Source: Hypholoma sublateritium FD-334 SS-4
Taxonomy: Eukaryota; Basidiomycota; Agaricomycetes; Agaricales; Strophariaceae
Direction: 5' to 3'
Assembly (NCBI GenBank): GCA_000827495.1
Contig: KN817552.1
Location: 1-64,000, forward strand
Length of the DNA: 64,000 bases
Below are positions 32,616 through 44,962 of this stretch, in pieces. The position numbers and the translations under genes were made by a program. The number at the start of each line of letters is the position of its first letter. Within the stretch, counting starts at the first letter, position 1. The notes under the pieces were generated by a model, which did not search any database, was not told the origin of the DNA, and saw nothing but the letters and a program-made list of their open reading frames with translations.

Positions 32616-35169
32616 CTATGCGGAAGAGACAACATCGGGCATGGAAGTCACGGCAGCCACCAGGGTGGCCGGCGTTGGCCCGGTGCACGGTGCAGTAGGG
32701 ATAACCGCAAATGTCGCGACATATTCGTCCGGATATACACACCCAGCAACGGCAGTCACGCCGCCCGCGGTGTCCAGCGTGTTGAGCCAGCCGTTGGCCG
32801 CGCTCGTCAGCGTGCTAGGGGCGGCCGTAAACGTCGCCGGCGGCATCGTGATGATCGCCGCCGTGTTGGTGTACGTCGGCATGAGGCTGACCGGTACCTC
32901 CGCGACGCTGAATGTCGCTGGCGGCCAGGGGAACGCCGCCGACGAGCTTGCGGGTATCGACGACGGGGTCCCGGTCTGCCAGGGCGAGAACGTGCCAGAG
33001 AAGTCCGACAATGTGGCGTTGAGAGAGGCGCACATTCCGACCGCAGTCCGCGGATCTTTGGGTATCCATCCCTGCTCGAGACCGAGTTGGTACGACCATA
33101 GTGGCGTTTCTACGCGCCCAGCTTGGGAAGGGGCGATCTTGCGACCCCTGTAAGGCCGTAAACATTATCGCAAAAAAAGTTGAACTAACCTTCCAAGTCC
33201 AAAAGAACCAATCGCCGAGGGCGTCGAAGGTGGCCATGACGAAATTTTGAATGCCCGCTTTCATAGTCCCGTTGAAGCTCTCCCAGGCATCGTATTCTGG
33301 ACAGAAAGGATTCTTCGAGGTTATGTTAACGCCAAGTAAGTATAATCCGCAGTCGTTGGGTGAGGCCGCGAACTCCCCTCCGATAGTCACCCCAAAATTC
33401 TTGCGACTAAAATATACGAAATGTTACGGGGAAACAGTTTCATCATGAAATGACGACTGACCTGTTATTGGTGCTAGCCCCCCAGCTGTTGCAGGCAGTA
33501 AGCGGCCATTTTCCGCCCGGGATGCCGCTTTGACTCGATATGACCCCGATAGGATCCAGTTGAAGACCTCCAAAGGAGAAATACGGGTGTTCGTCCATTA
33601 TTATTCTGTCTGATCCCTCGAGGAAGTTGGTCCAAGTGGATAAAGGCTGGAATGCGTCATGGATGGCAATATACTAATGCGGATTTTGGTAAATGTGTAA
33701 ATTGTTTCGAGTGAGGGAACACTCGCTGGGCCGTGACCCTCTCCCGTACCCGTGATGTTTCGGATCATGGTGTGCGCTTGAAGATAAAAGCTGGTGATTT
33801 GATCCATACCTATGACGGAGACTAAAGCCTCGTTGACGATGCCAAAGACGGGGATGAGATCTCGGTATTCTGGCTGCGAGATGAACTCGGTCAATACGCG
33901 GATGTAGTAGAGTGTCCTCTCCGCATTGGCCAAACCCATGTTGCCGGCCATAAAGTTTACCGTAGGGATCCTGTGACCGTCGTCAGAAATTTCTCATCAT
34001 GTACATAGACCGTGAAGCGCTTCTTACCGCCCAGAATGGTTATAACCTAAACAAATCTAATTGAAGTGTATATAGATGTGATGGAAAGTCCCCAATGACG
34101 TACCATTTTGTGATCCTGGAACCGCGTGAAGATCGAGACATACCCGGAGTCCGTATTTTCGTGCCCACCCGAGGATACGGAGGAAATATCTTTGCGGGAC
34201 GTCAGGAATGCCGTCATTTTCTGACGCCAAAATAACTCACGTCCAGGAGGTTTTGGCAAGATACGGCTCCCCCTGCCATGTTTCGATCGCCCAGAATGCG
34301 ATGGGTATGCGAAGAAAGTTGAGGCCCGCCCCTGCAATCTGAGCAATATCTTCTTCAGTCTGCATTTCGCATCCAAGTCAGTACCAAATTGGGGCAATGT
34401 GTCAGAACAAACGCACTATGAAAGTATCATAATGGGCTTCGAGTTGGTTTAGCCCCCCATTTGCCGTATCCGCAGCCATAGCCTGACTGAGAGTAAACTC
34501 GTCCACCGCTGTGGGGTATCTTTGGAAGATGGCTGGCGTGATGAAAGGTTCGAGGACGAATAAACCACCTAGGTTTACACCGTATATACGATCTGTGCCC
34601 CATGTCCAGGATGTGTTCAGAGGCGGTGTCCATGAATTGGGCTGAGCGTTCTGATTGTACGGGTCCGCCGGGTCCTGACTCCCTGAGATATATGGCGGGT
34701 AAACGGAACTGATTAATTAAGGCCTAGAAAACGACCTACAAAAGCCACCGAAAGGATTTATATAGGTGAAATCAGTTCCGTTCGAGAGCGTGATAATGGA
34801 TCCGTTCCCTCCAGTCTGCAAATATAATTGAATATTATGTGATTGGTTTAATCAATGCGAACTTACCACTGCGCCAGTTGGGGAACCCGGATTAGAAGCA
34901 CCTCCACCTCCCCCAGAGCCTGTGGCTGCTCCGGTGGACGATTTATGCTTGCGTACAACCACCAGGTACACAGGAAGAAAGACGGCAAGCAAAATGATAA
35001 TAACGGCGACTAAAACTAGGGTGGCGATCAAGCCTATCCGTTTTTTCGAGCTTTTTGGGGGTGGAGGTGCAGATGCAGATGCTCTGGCATATTCGTTTTC
35101 CTGCTTTCCAATAGATAGCTGCTGAGAGGACCACGCAGGCGAATAAGTCGACAAGGGAGTGGACGACAT
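32616..35169 (-). CDS. Membrane-anchored GH5 exo-beta-1,3-glucanase
   Basis: Ten exons, right to left: 35169-34867, 34815-34740, 34682-34417, 34359-34241, 34189-34104, 34046-34028 (19 nt), 33970-33727, 33673-33462, 33406-33190 and 33137-32616; 687 residues. A short cytosolic Ser/Pro tail precedes one membrane helix at about 45-72 (type II anchor), then a Gly/Ser linker. The GH5 subfamily 9 catalytic domain shows [38 protein letters not shown], the acid-base Glu in FGIVNEA and the nucleophile in TIGGEF. A Ser/Thr/Pro-rich tail follows. It trims cell-wall beta-1,3-glucan. The intron 33726-33674 begins GCGAGT, a GC-AG intron, and lies between GHGP and YIAIHDAF. An in-frame ATG at 35280 would add 37 residues. 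Confidence 0.9.
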
Positions 35170-35952
35170 GGCGTAGAGGGTGCGGTTGATCCCACTAGCT
35201 GGGGAGAAGAACTGTGTGGCTTGTGGTTTTGTCGTGGGCAGTCGATCATGATGATGCTTCAGTGGAGCAAGAAGTGACAATGATGGGAATTCGGTGTACC
35301 GTGCGAGCGAGCCTTGATTCTAAAGCCATGAACAGAGGGAAAATGGTAATAATTTCCAAAGTAAGTATTTCGGATGCATCGAATTTGCAGATTCTAGAAG
35401 CCTGCCGGCAGCCTGTCGGTCGCATTATTCCGCGGTGGTTTTCGATGAGCAATGTTTTATGGCAGCCAGATGAAGTAGACCTGCACGAGAACGCAAGGAG
35501 AACATGCAGGAAGGCGGTTGGAAACTATGATCAAGTTATGACGTTGCCGCTTGCGCAACGCCGCAAAGCTGGCTTTAAATAAAAAGTGATGCGCCACAAC
35601 ATGTGATGTGGCGGGCGATTCCGAGCGGCATCGGTGGCGGGCGCGCCTTGTGCGTACGTGACTGGGAGGCGGCAGCAAGACGGCAGTGCCTAAACTTATT
35701 CTAATATTTTGGCGCTCATAGGTCTAATCAGTGTATTCCAAGGTGATCAACCAGACACGGAGACTAGTGTTAGCCTGTGTGCATTTAGTAACAATGCAAA
35801 CAAATGGCTGATTTTTAGGTGATCCACGGGCGGGTGTATACAAAAACGTGTGCTAGGAATATATATGTGATAAAATGGCAGGCAGATGCAGGCGGCGCAC
35901 CGAGAAGCAGGGGTCATTTATGCAGTGAGGAAAGATACTTTTGCGCCACGCC
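35170..35952. other. Intergenic, no gene seen
   Basis: Upstream region of the glucanase gene and 3' region of the DAHP synthase gene. No supported frame. Confidence 0.5.
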
Positions 35953-38017
35953 CTACGCCTCCGTGACCTGCGCCGCGCGCTCGAACGCCGCGGGGCGCGC
36001 GACGCCCTGCACGAGCAGCGCCTCGCGGCGCGCCTGCACCGCGTGGTCGAGCGCCTCGAGCATCGTGACCGTCGACGCCCAGTCGACGCACGCGTCGGTG
36101 ATGCTCACGCCGTGCTTCAGCGCGGCGGGCCCCGCGGGCGGCACGTCCTGCCGGCCCTCGTTGATGTGGCTCTCGATCATCACGCCCGTGATGCTGCGCT
36201 CGCCGGCCGCGAGCTGTGCGCAGATGTCTGTGATGACGAGCGGCTGGTTGCGGTGGTTCTTGCTCGAGTTGCCGTCTGCATGGATTCGGTGAGTATATGC
36301 ACAAGCGGAGAGGAGGGGAGAACGCACGGCTGCAGTCGACCATGACGCTCGCGAACGGCTTCTCGCCCTTGCCGACCTTGGCCTTCTTCTCGATGTCCTG
36401 CGCGGCCTTGCGGACGTGTTCGGAGGCGTAGTTGGGGCCCTTCGTGCCGCCGCGGAGGATGACATGCACGTCCTTGTTCCCGCGCGTCTTCACGATCGCG
36501 GCGAGGCCCTGCTCGGTGACACCCATGAACGCGTGGGGGTTTGACGCCGAGTGCATTGCGTCGATCGCGACAGTCACGCTGTCCGGACGCAATGGGGATG
36601 CGCGCATGGCGCAGTGGGTGGCCGGTGCGCGATTAGATAAGATCCGCAGGGGGAGGACGCGGGCCGAGAATGACATTGACCGACGCGGGTTGGGATAAAA
36701 ATAAACACGATGGTTAGCGAGCTGTGCAGCACAGAGTAAAGTGGGCCAAGCGAAGGCGAGCGACCACGATCGTGTCGAGGGTGTGGGGATACTCTGATCC
36801 CAGAAGCGCGAATGTGGGGAAGATGGGATAAAACGGGAAGCTCACCTTCCATCTGTACCGTTCTTGAAGCCAATAGGGAAGGACACACCGGACGCGAGCT
36901 CGCGGTGGAGTTGCGATTCGGTGGTGCGCGCACCAATGGCGCCCCAAGAAATCACTACATGCAGGGAATTAGTACGCTGATACGGATTCATAGTGCAAAC
37001 GTAATGGAGTCGATGATAACGGTGATGAGATGTGTCGGAAAAGAGTGTAGAATCAAACGCGTCGAGCAAAAATAATATCCGTATCAGATGGACTTCTGTG
37101 TCGCGGAGGATCGGAGATATGATCCAGACGAAGGTTTTTCGCTCGCGGGCGCGAAAGAGGATAACTGGGTACCATGTGCAGCCCGCCGGAAATGATAAAA
37201 GAGACGTACAATCAGCGATGTACTGGGGCGAGATCGTATCCAGTAATTCTGAGCCGACGGGGACGCCGAGATCGGTGAGATCGCAGAGAAGTTGGCGGGC
37301 AAGGTGGAGACCCTTGTTAATCTTGAAAGAGCCGTCGATGTCGGGGTCGTTGATGAGGCCCTTCCAGCCGACGGTCGTGCGAGGTTTCTGCAACGAGCAA
37401 TAGTATTTGAGTGCCACAGTTATTAAACGGGCGTGCGTTGCATACCTCGCTGCATGCGATCGGATTTAGTAGTAGGTGAAAATATAGGTCAGTGTCGGAT
37501 CACTGCGTTGGTGAGTTTGTGGGCACCCACAAGTAAGCGCGCATGATTATTTGAAGATGCGGCAGTTGTGCCATCTTTGCCTTGAGAAGGTGTGCGTACT
37601 CCAATGCCTGCGATGTAGAATGGATAGAGCAGGGGCCGACAATTACGAGCAGACGGTCGTCCTGCCCAGCAACGATGCGTGCGGCGTTGTAGCGCGCGAG
37701 AGCGATGGTCTTTTTTGCGTTGGTGGAGGAAGTGATGTCATGGCGAAGCAGCGCAGGCTGCACCAGAGGATCGTACTGAACAAAAGGTTGGTATGAGTCA
37801 TTCCGCAGGAGATTGATTGCATACCCCGATGACACGCCTGTCCTGCATGTACTGCTGGACCTTGCTGTCGTCGTCGAAGTCGGGGATGGGGGAGACGTTG
37901 TACATGTCGTCGGGGATGGCTGGGTATGAGGTTAGCTGCGCACGGGTATGGAAAAGGGCGGAGTGTACGGAATCTGAAGGGCCCAGAGTCAGTAGTCTTT
38001 ATAGCAGGCGCGGTCAT
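35953..38017 (-). CDS. ARO3/ARO4: DAHP synthase (shikimate pathway, first step)
   Basis: Eight exons, right to left: 38017-37969, 37919-37825, 37775-37531, 37449-37446 (4 nt), 37387-37210, 36954-36846, 36578-36328 and 36275-35953; 417 residues. The enzyme condenses phosphoenolpyruvate and erythrose 4-phosphate to DAHP in the cytosol. Class I (AroG-like) motifs in order: [101 protein letters not shown] and GVSITDAC. Without the 4-nt exon CGAG the invariant [10 protein letters not shown] could not be read. Yeast paralogues of this type are inhibited by Phe (Aro3) or Tyr (Aro4); which applies here cannot be told. The C-terminal tail is slightly longer than in yeast. Confidence 0.93.
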
Positions 38018-40655
38018 TTTTGCGGATGGCTTGTTGTCTGAAATCAAAATCATCCCGACCTCTGGACTGACTCGCCAGATCGATCTCCACGTGACCCACC
38101 CACGTGCAGCCGCGGGCCAATCGGCTGCTCGCTCTGACCGATCGGCGCATTTGGTGCTGGCCCGCCTAGTACGTAGCCACCGCTTCCCCGCTCTGGGCTA
38201 TCGACCTGCGGTATATGGCTAGGACAGTCGCCCAGTAGCCGCCCGCGATCTGCCTTCGATTCGCTCCTACTCTGGTCCCGCTTTGTGCCCTGTCAGTCCG
38301 TTTCACTAGCACTGACGCAACTCGTGATCGTCTGCAAGTCCCCGCTGGTGCTTTGAGTATGAGACAGGCTCTCATTTACACATCGCCAACCTTCGCCAAC
38401 TACTCAAATTCAAATTATTTGGTCACGGGGAGCTTCGACGTGGCCGCGCTCGGGTATAGCGCCAGGAGGTACGCCGGCGGCGATATTGCTGGCCATTTTT
38501 CCGCCTTCGCTGACGGCAGCAAGCTCGCGAAGCGCACCGTGCATGTGCACGCGCGCCTACTCCAGTGCGGAATAAGCACTATTAAGCTTCGCGTGCGAGG
38601 GGCGCATTTAGTGCCGATACACAAGGCGCGGCGGAACAGCGATACGCTTTCGCGCACTCGCCCCGCGCGCACCGTGATAGCCCCAGCGGCGCATTCAGAA
38701 GCAGCCGAACTGCCCGCGAATCTGCAACCTGGCCCTAATAATAGCGGCGCCCACTGAGCGCCTTTTCTGACGCCATGACGCTGTCTGTTCGGGCATGATG
38801 AACGTTTGGATCGAACCACACACCGCCTCATGGCCGGTTGTGGACAGGCGATGGATGTGCAGCCTCGAATGGAAGCACAGGCGCCAGTCGGCGTCCGACT
38901 TTGACCTCCATTACGCACGGAGATGCCCTCATCTTTGCGAAGGCTGAGCTTGCAGTACACCCTGCTGGGCAAGAGCTGTGATGATGCCGCCAGTCAGCCC
39001 CAAGGGTGTGCACGAGCACGATGTGATACCTATCTCACGGAGCCCATAATTACCGACTCACCAAAGGCGTACTGCCTTTCTCTAAACCAATCGCACTCGC
39101 ACCAAGCCCAGCCTAAATCTAAGTAATACCCGGGTACACCCCACATGCGCCAGCGCACGCAATCTCCCGCTGCGTCGCACACACGCCGGGTTGCGCCCGG
39201 ACTCGGGTGCGCCGCCGTCCCGGACGAGGAGTGCACACAGGGGGTCTGTGGCCCGCGATGCGTCATTGTAGCCCCCCGCCAATGCATAGCAGCGCAGAAA
39301 TAGCGCCCGGGCGCTAAGCGGCCGCGCCTGTGGGCGTCATTCTCTCCGGTGATTTCCCAAAATCACGCGCACGCATGTGAGACGATGCGCCACTCCCCGA
39401 AAAGGAGAAATCACCGCATATGGACGGGGGGCGTGGCATAGCCCCGTACAGATGCGCACCCAGACTGCGGCATCGCCGGCGCCATTGAAACGCTCCTATT
39501 TGGCCTGCGGCGCTCGCCCGCTGGGCCGCGTTGTGGGTCCGCCCCTATTAATAGGGTGAATTGAATGCCGGCGTGCTCTGCGCCGCACGTTTCCTTGCGT
39601 ATACGCACAAATATATCCGCCCGCTTAGCGCCAGTGGGTACCACTGGAATGGACGCACGAAAATTGAGTACAATTTGCGCTGTTGAACTGCGTCAGCTCA
39701 ATGGCTCTCTGCGACGCCCCAGCTCGGTGTCCTGGTGTCTTGCTCTAATATTGACTGGTAGCCCTTACCCTTGGCCTTGCTTTTTCGCTGCACTATGCGT
39801 GCTTCGTGGACGAGGTGGATGTAATATTTCAAGTCATATGATTTACTGTCGCGATCCTTGGAGACTAAGTAGTACTTGAAAAACAAATGTTTCTACCCAA
39901 CATGGGCACGGGCACGGGATGATTGTATGCCATCGTTGTCTGACTGACTGTAAATAAGATGGCCATTTGAACACACGGTCCGTTGTCTCTTCAGGATTAT
40001 TCAATTTGAAAGACAATTAATTCCTGCCAATTTCTCAATAACAGCGGAATTATGATTCTATATCGCTGGGTAGCAAAAAAAAAGTGAGTCGTTAATGATG
40101 ATAGCTATACGTAAGACGAACGTTGTGAATCGGACGTAGTGAAGGTAACATGGTCAAAATTCCAACAGCTGTTAAGTACTCATCGTCCAGCGCCTTCTGT
40201 GTATATTACATGGCAGTTGTTAACCTCCAGTCTTTTTTACGCTGTAGCCTGTGGGCACCACCGGCATGCTAGCGCTGCGTTCGGCTGTCATTCGGTACTG
40301 TCAGGAATACTATTTATGTTTTTTGGGGTTTCAAAAATATTCGTTGACACCTTGTGGAAGCCCAGGTTTAGAAGAAACCAAAACAATATATTGGTTCAGT
40401 ACCACCCTGCTTGAAGGTGACATTTGCTCATCCGTTACAATGCGTTCAAGATAGCACCAAGTGCAGAAAAATCTATTTATAGTAACTATGAACGGCTCAG
40501 CTAAATATAGCTTTGTGTACTGGTTCCGATTATTATCACTAATTCCCACCAACGAAGACCTTGTCCCCACCTTGTTCACGTATTTACTATTTGACTCAAA
40601 CTTGACATATTGGAAGCCAACTCCTGCGGCGACTGCATCTCCATCATATCTTAGA
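38018..40655. other. Long gene-free stretch, GC-rich in its left half
   Basis: About 2.6 kb. 38,400-39,650 is GC-rich with many GCGC-type palindromic words (for example GCGCCCGGGCGC near 39,305) and open frames on both strands without motifs. 39,850-40,650 is AT-rich. Candidates are an eroded element or a heavily mutated relic; nothing could be assigned. Confidence 0.45.
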
Positions 40656-42345
40656 ATGGAGGAATCCAAGTCACGTTCACATATAGCCGCGCCCTCGGAA
40701 TGCGGATCTCCCCTCCTGGCACACAAGTCCAAAGACGTCACATCGCAGCCTTTACCGCACCAGCGCATTTCGAAATCACGTCGATTTACCTCGGCAGCAG
40801 TCTTATTAGTCGTATCTGCTTGTCTCCTTGTATCTGTTGACTCGGTGCAGCATAGACTGGTAGCTATTTGACCTCAAATCATCTACTGAACTAAGATACT
40901 GACACTCGACGCAGGTGAATCTGGTAAAATGGCGTGGGCTATCCTACGAGAGTTTCCTGTGGAACATATGTGAGACGGATACAACATCCACCTTCGTCGT
41001 GCCTCCGAACTGCGTCGAGGATAGCGATTGGAAGACCATCGAAGCTGAAGCCTACCATGGTCCCGAAGACGCATCATCATCATCCCAATACGTTTCTTAT
41101 ACAACGCTGAATATTCCTGTTCCGACCAAGGCGCATTCATTAATCAGCTTCACATCAAAAGGCTCCCACTCAGGCGGAAGTTTCGCCATCATAACGTCTC
41201 CCAATCAACCCAGAGATACAATCACGTTCAATATATCGAGGAGATTTAAGCCACAGGCGGGCAATTTTGCTCTCATCTGTTTATCGCCAGTGCCCCAAAT
41301 GCAGCACGGGCATTCCATATCAATCTCTGTGAGCTGTTATATTAATCCCTTTTGTAATGCCCGAGCGCTTATTTCTGAGCATTTAGAGTCCCTCCCGCCC
41401 TCTCAATCGAGCCCCGATTGAAGATGAGCCACAGTTCTATGCAACCACCATGATTCTTCCTGAATTAGAAGAAGGATCAGAGCCACTACAGATTCCCCAT
41501 TTCCACACGCGCCTGGACGATACCGTGCAGAAGATGGGCGACATTGGTTCGAAAGTATTCTTTGGCCATATCTCTTTGAATACCAACGGTCCATGCGCCA
41601 TCGACGCTGTGGTACGTCCCACATTTAATTAGTTGCGCTCTTATTTCCTAATCCCAAGTTATATCCCAGTCCTTGACCGGGGGGTCTATCGACATCCGTT
41701 CTAACGGAGGGTCAATCACAGGCTTATTCAACTCAACAAAAGTTCTGCGTTTGAACACATCTAATGCGCCTATTATTGTGAATATCAGCCTCAATCATAG
41801 CGACTCTCCTCGGTCTTTCCCAATCGCTTCAGCAGAAACGAGTAATAGGTAAGTGTTATAGATTTCAATCGTTTCACGTCATCCTGACCTTGTGAAGTCC
41901 TATTCATGCATCCGTTGCTCTCTTTGGAGGTGATGCTATTCTGGGGGATGGCCGCACACGAAGCCAATTTACTGTTTCGGCACAGACTACAAACAGCCCA
42001 GTTGATGTAGAATTCAAAGCAGCTACAGTAGGGTCTGCCTTGACTGCCGTGGTATCCACGGCGAACAGTTCAGCAAGAGTGGTCACCCATCCAACGTATG
42101 AGGGAGAATTTCACCTTTCAGCAACATCTGGCAGTGTTGAAATTGAAGATGCATATGCGGACGATCGAAGTGGACAGGGAAGGCCGCGGCATATCGAATA
42201 CAGGGAGACTGCGAATGGTGTTTTCAGCGGAGTCGCATATTTTGGGGATATGTACCCGTACGGACGGATCATCTCTGGTCTTGGTATCGTGGACAGGAAC
42301 ATCACCATCTCGTCCGAAAATTCCTCGGTGATCCTAGTCTTATGA
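40656..42345 (+). CDS. Single-pass membrane protein with beta-rich ectodomain
   Basis: Exons 40656-40859, 40915-41328, 41387-41611, 41670-41848 and 41898-42345 encode 489 residues. A cytosolic N-terminus of about 45 residues (MEESKSRSHIAAPSECG) is followed by one hydrophobic helix, RRFTSAAVLLVVSACLLVSV. The remainder consists of repeated beta-strand-like segments: GSIDIRSNGGSITGLF, LRLNTSNAPIIVNISL, SQFTVSAQTTNSPVDVEF and GEFHLSATSGSVEIE. This recurring pattern resembles DUF4097-type adhesin-like repeats found in many Agaricomycete membrane proteins of unknown function. N-glycosylation sequons are frequent. Probably a type II surface protein. The family resemblance is from memory of the pattern, so I hold it loosely. 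Confidence 0.7.
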
Positions 42346-43455
42346 AATTTGAATAAATAATTTAATTTCTAGCTTGCGCTATGCTTTTGTTGTATATGCC
42401 ACCGTCGGTGTAGATATCGATGTTCTGCAGAGATGGAATGGTCGGGTAGTTTGGAGTGAGACGTATTGGTAGAAGAGCTGAATCTCCGGGAGCCTTTTCA
42501 CCCGTGCAAATTAAGTAGAGGTAGGCGCACAACTGTCGCACCAGAATACTGTAAAGTATTTCTTCCTCACATTGCACGGCATTCGGCCTAGATGAATAGC
42601 GGCGATGTCAGTTATAGATGGGCAATGGGCGCTTAAATAAAAGAGTGGACGAAAAGGAAATAGTCTGCCTTAAACTTTGGACGGAGGCTGCACATTGATG
42701 ATGATCATCTAAGCGCGTCTTATGTTAGCGCTCGATGCGACGGATCTCTGGTCATGGGGTCGCAAAACATGACGATTCTGAGATCAGACTGCAGACCCAC
42801 AGTCTAGATTGGCGTGTGATATTAATGGGACTCTAACATGGTCATAGCATGAGAGGACCCAGAGGTACAATTGCCAGTGCGGATGCTTGGCGTGGCGACA
42901 GTGAAAACTTGATCAGAAAGGTAGAACGGTGAAGATGAGGTCAAAGCAGCTCAACGAACAGGCACGAACATCCATGCGGCATTATCTAAGGTGTGGTCCA
43001 CGCGCGACAAGGTTCTCCGACTTGATTTGGCCCAGGAAGCGAATGATTCCATATAATCCTGTTGATCTGGCTCCATGCTTTGCGCGCCATACAGCGCGAA
43101 AGGTTTTCGATGGATCGAAGGATGCCCGGTATGACGTTGGCCCTGGCGGGTATAGGGCCTAGGCTACCTTCAACCTGAGACGTGGAGCAGGGATCCTATC
43201 GTTCAGCGTCACAGGGAGATTAGCGGGCGGTCGGTATACACCAGATATAATTGAGGGGCTGCATTTCGTGCACCATCAGATCGAGTAAAATCCTGATCGC
43301 ATATATACCGCAAAATACACAATATCGACGGGTCCCCGGCAAAAAAGTTTTTAAAAAGCTCAGAATTTTGTTCTTTCTTTTAGCTTGCCGACTGCCTCAT
43401 CTTTTAGTTTGGAGTTCAACGCAGTCCACATATCGCGGGTGTATTTTTCTCCGGC
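42346..43455. other. Intergenic between convergent genes, no gene seen
   Basis: About 1.1 kb. Short frames only, no motifs. Confidence 0.5.
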
Positions 43456-44600
43456 CTATGTCAACGGTGCATGATCTTCAGTGGGACGAAGAAGTTGATG
43501 GGAGGCTGGGAAACCGACCTGAAGTAATTCGGCGAGCTGTGTCGTACTAAGCTCTCCGTTTCCAAATGTTCGCATACCCTGGACATACGGTGTCTCAGGC
43601 TTGTCGAACGAGAACATGAGTAATAGACGGAGGGGAGTTGCCGCTTCTTCTGCAAGGGTGGCGTCGAGGAAGTGCGTGGGCTCCACCTGTCGAGATCCGA
43701 TAAGGAAAAAAGATCGAAGGACCAAGTACCATTCCTGGGACGTCAAAAGAAAATGAACGCACGATGTTGAGTGTGGCGCACAGAGGCCAGGCCTCGCGCC
43801 CGGCGAGCGGCTCGCCCTCGTCCCAGTAGTCCGGCAGCTCAAAGTCCGTCGCCGTTTGGATCTGCCGCGTGTCAAACCCGCTCACAACCTCCTCATCGAC
43901 ATCCATATCGCCTGCACCCCCTGTCGCCGCCGCCGTCACCGCAGCGGTCGTCTTCCCGCCTACGACACCGCCGGCGCCCTTGCGCGCCTGGTACTCGACG
44001 CTGCGCGTGCGTGGCACGCGCGTGTCGCATAGCGCTGCACGCGCGGCCATGAACAGCGCATCGTAAACATTTCCTGCGTCCGCGAGTACGACGAGGTCGA
44101 GGTGCAGCAGCCACGCCTTCTTCCCGCGCAGGATCGCGAGGTTCGCGGGGTGCAGCGCGGGGTGCGCGAGCGTTTCGTGCACCACCGTCGTCATGTCGTA
44201 TGCGACGTCGTCGAGTGCGGCCCCAGCGAGGTGCGGGTACGCCGCGGGAGAGCTACCTTGCGGGTGGGGGTGTTAGTTGCGTTTTCTTTTAGGCAGCGGG
44301 GAGGACATACCAGCTAACCGTGCATGAAATGCGCCCGCCCTCGACGCCGCTGACGCCAGGCTCGATGCTCTCGACCTCGAGTTTTGTTGCTGCTAGGATT
44401 TCAGTGCCGCCTGACCCGTCGTGTGGGTTGCGTCCGATGCTCAGGCGAGCGCTGCCGTTGGCGAGTGGTGCGATACCCGTCTCTAGTGCGATGCTGCGGA
44501 AGTCGTAGATTGAGCGACCATCGGCACGCGAGGGCGGGTTCGCGAGAATGCCAGCCCGGATATATGAGCGTTCAGCCTTAGAAATGGACGTTGAGGCCAT
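43456..44600 (-). CDS. RRP42: Exosome subunit RRP42 (RNase PH-like)
   Basis: Three exons, right to left: 44600-44311, 44252-43763 and 43686-43456; 336 residues. The N-terminus MASTSISKAERSYIRAGI and R-x-D-G-R-S-IYDFRSI are typical of the RNase PH fold. The first lobe continues LETGIAPLANGSARLSIG and TEILAATKLEVE; the second has HPANLAILRGKKAWLLHLDLVVL and AGNVYDALFMAARAAL. An Ala/Gly/Asp-rich insertion (about residues 200-230) is longer than in yeast. The third exon carries VEPTHFLDATLAEEA. RRP42 is one of six inactive ring subunits of the eukaryotic exosome, which degrades and trims RNA in nucleus and cytoplasm. The stop used is the first after LAELLQ; a further small exon cannot be excluded. 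Confidence 0.9.
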
Positions 44601-44962
44601 CGATTGTGGTGGTGGTGTTGATCCAACTCGTACAGCGCGTGTAGAATTTGGCGCGAAATTATTTGTTCGTATGTATTGCCTCATTCGGGTTGGGACTTTT
44701 ATTACAGTTACGACTATATTACTTACATACGAGTCTACGACGTGTGTAACCGCTCCGAAACGTCGTCTAAGTATTGTGCCCTAGCCATACATAATCATGA
44801 ACGCAATAACCAAGAAAAAAAGTGCCCCATCATGGTAAAAAGAAAAGGATATCATAAAGTTAATATAATGCCGGCCAGAACACGAAAGCAATGAACAGAG
44901 GAAAAAAAACATCGCAGGAAGCAATCGATAGTCATCAGGTCCGTACTTCAAAAAGAGGCCCT
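44601..44962. other. Short intergenic stretch
   Basis: Upstream region of RRP42 and 3' region of TAF8, both on the minus strand. AT-rich near 44,780-44,940. No gene seen. Confidence 0.5.

Noticed and set aside
35214..35582. Plus-strand frame upstream of the beta-glucanase
   Set aside because: Overlaps the N-terminal exon and promoter of the minus-strand gene, with no motifs of its own.
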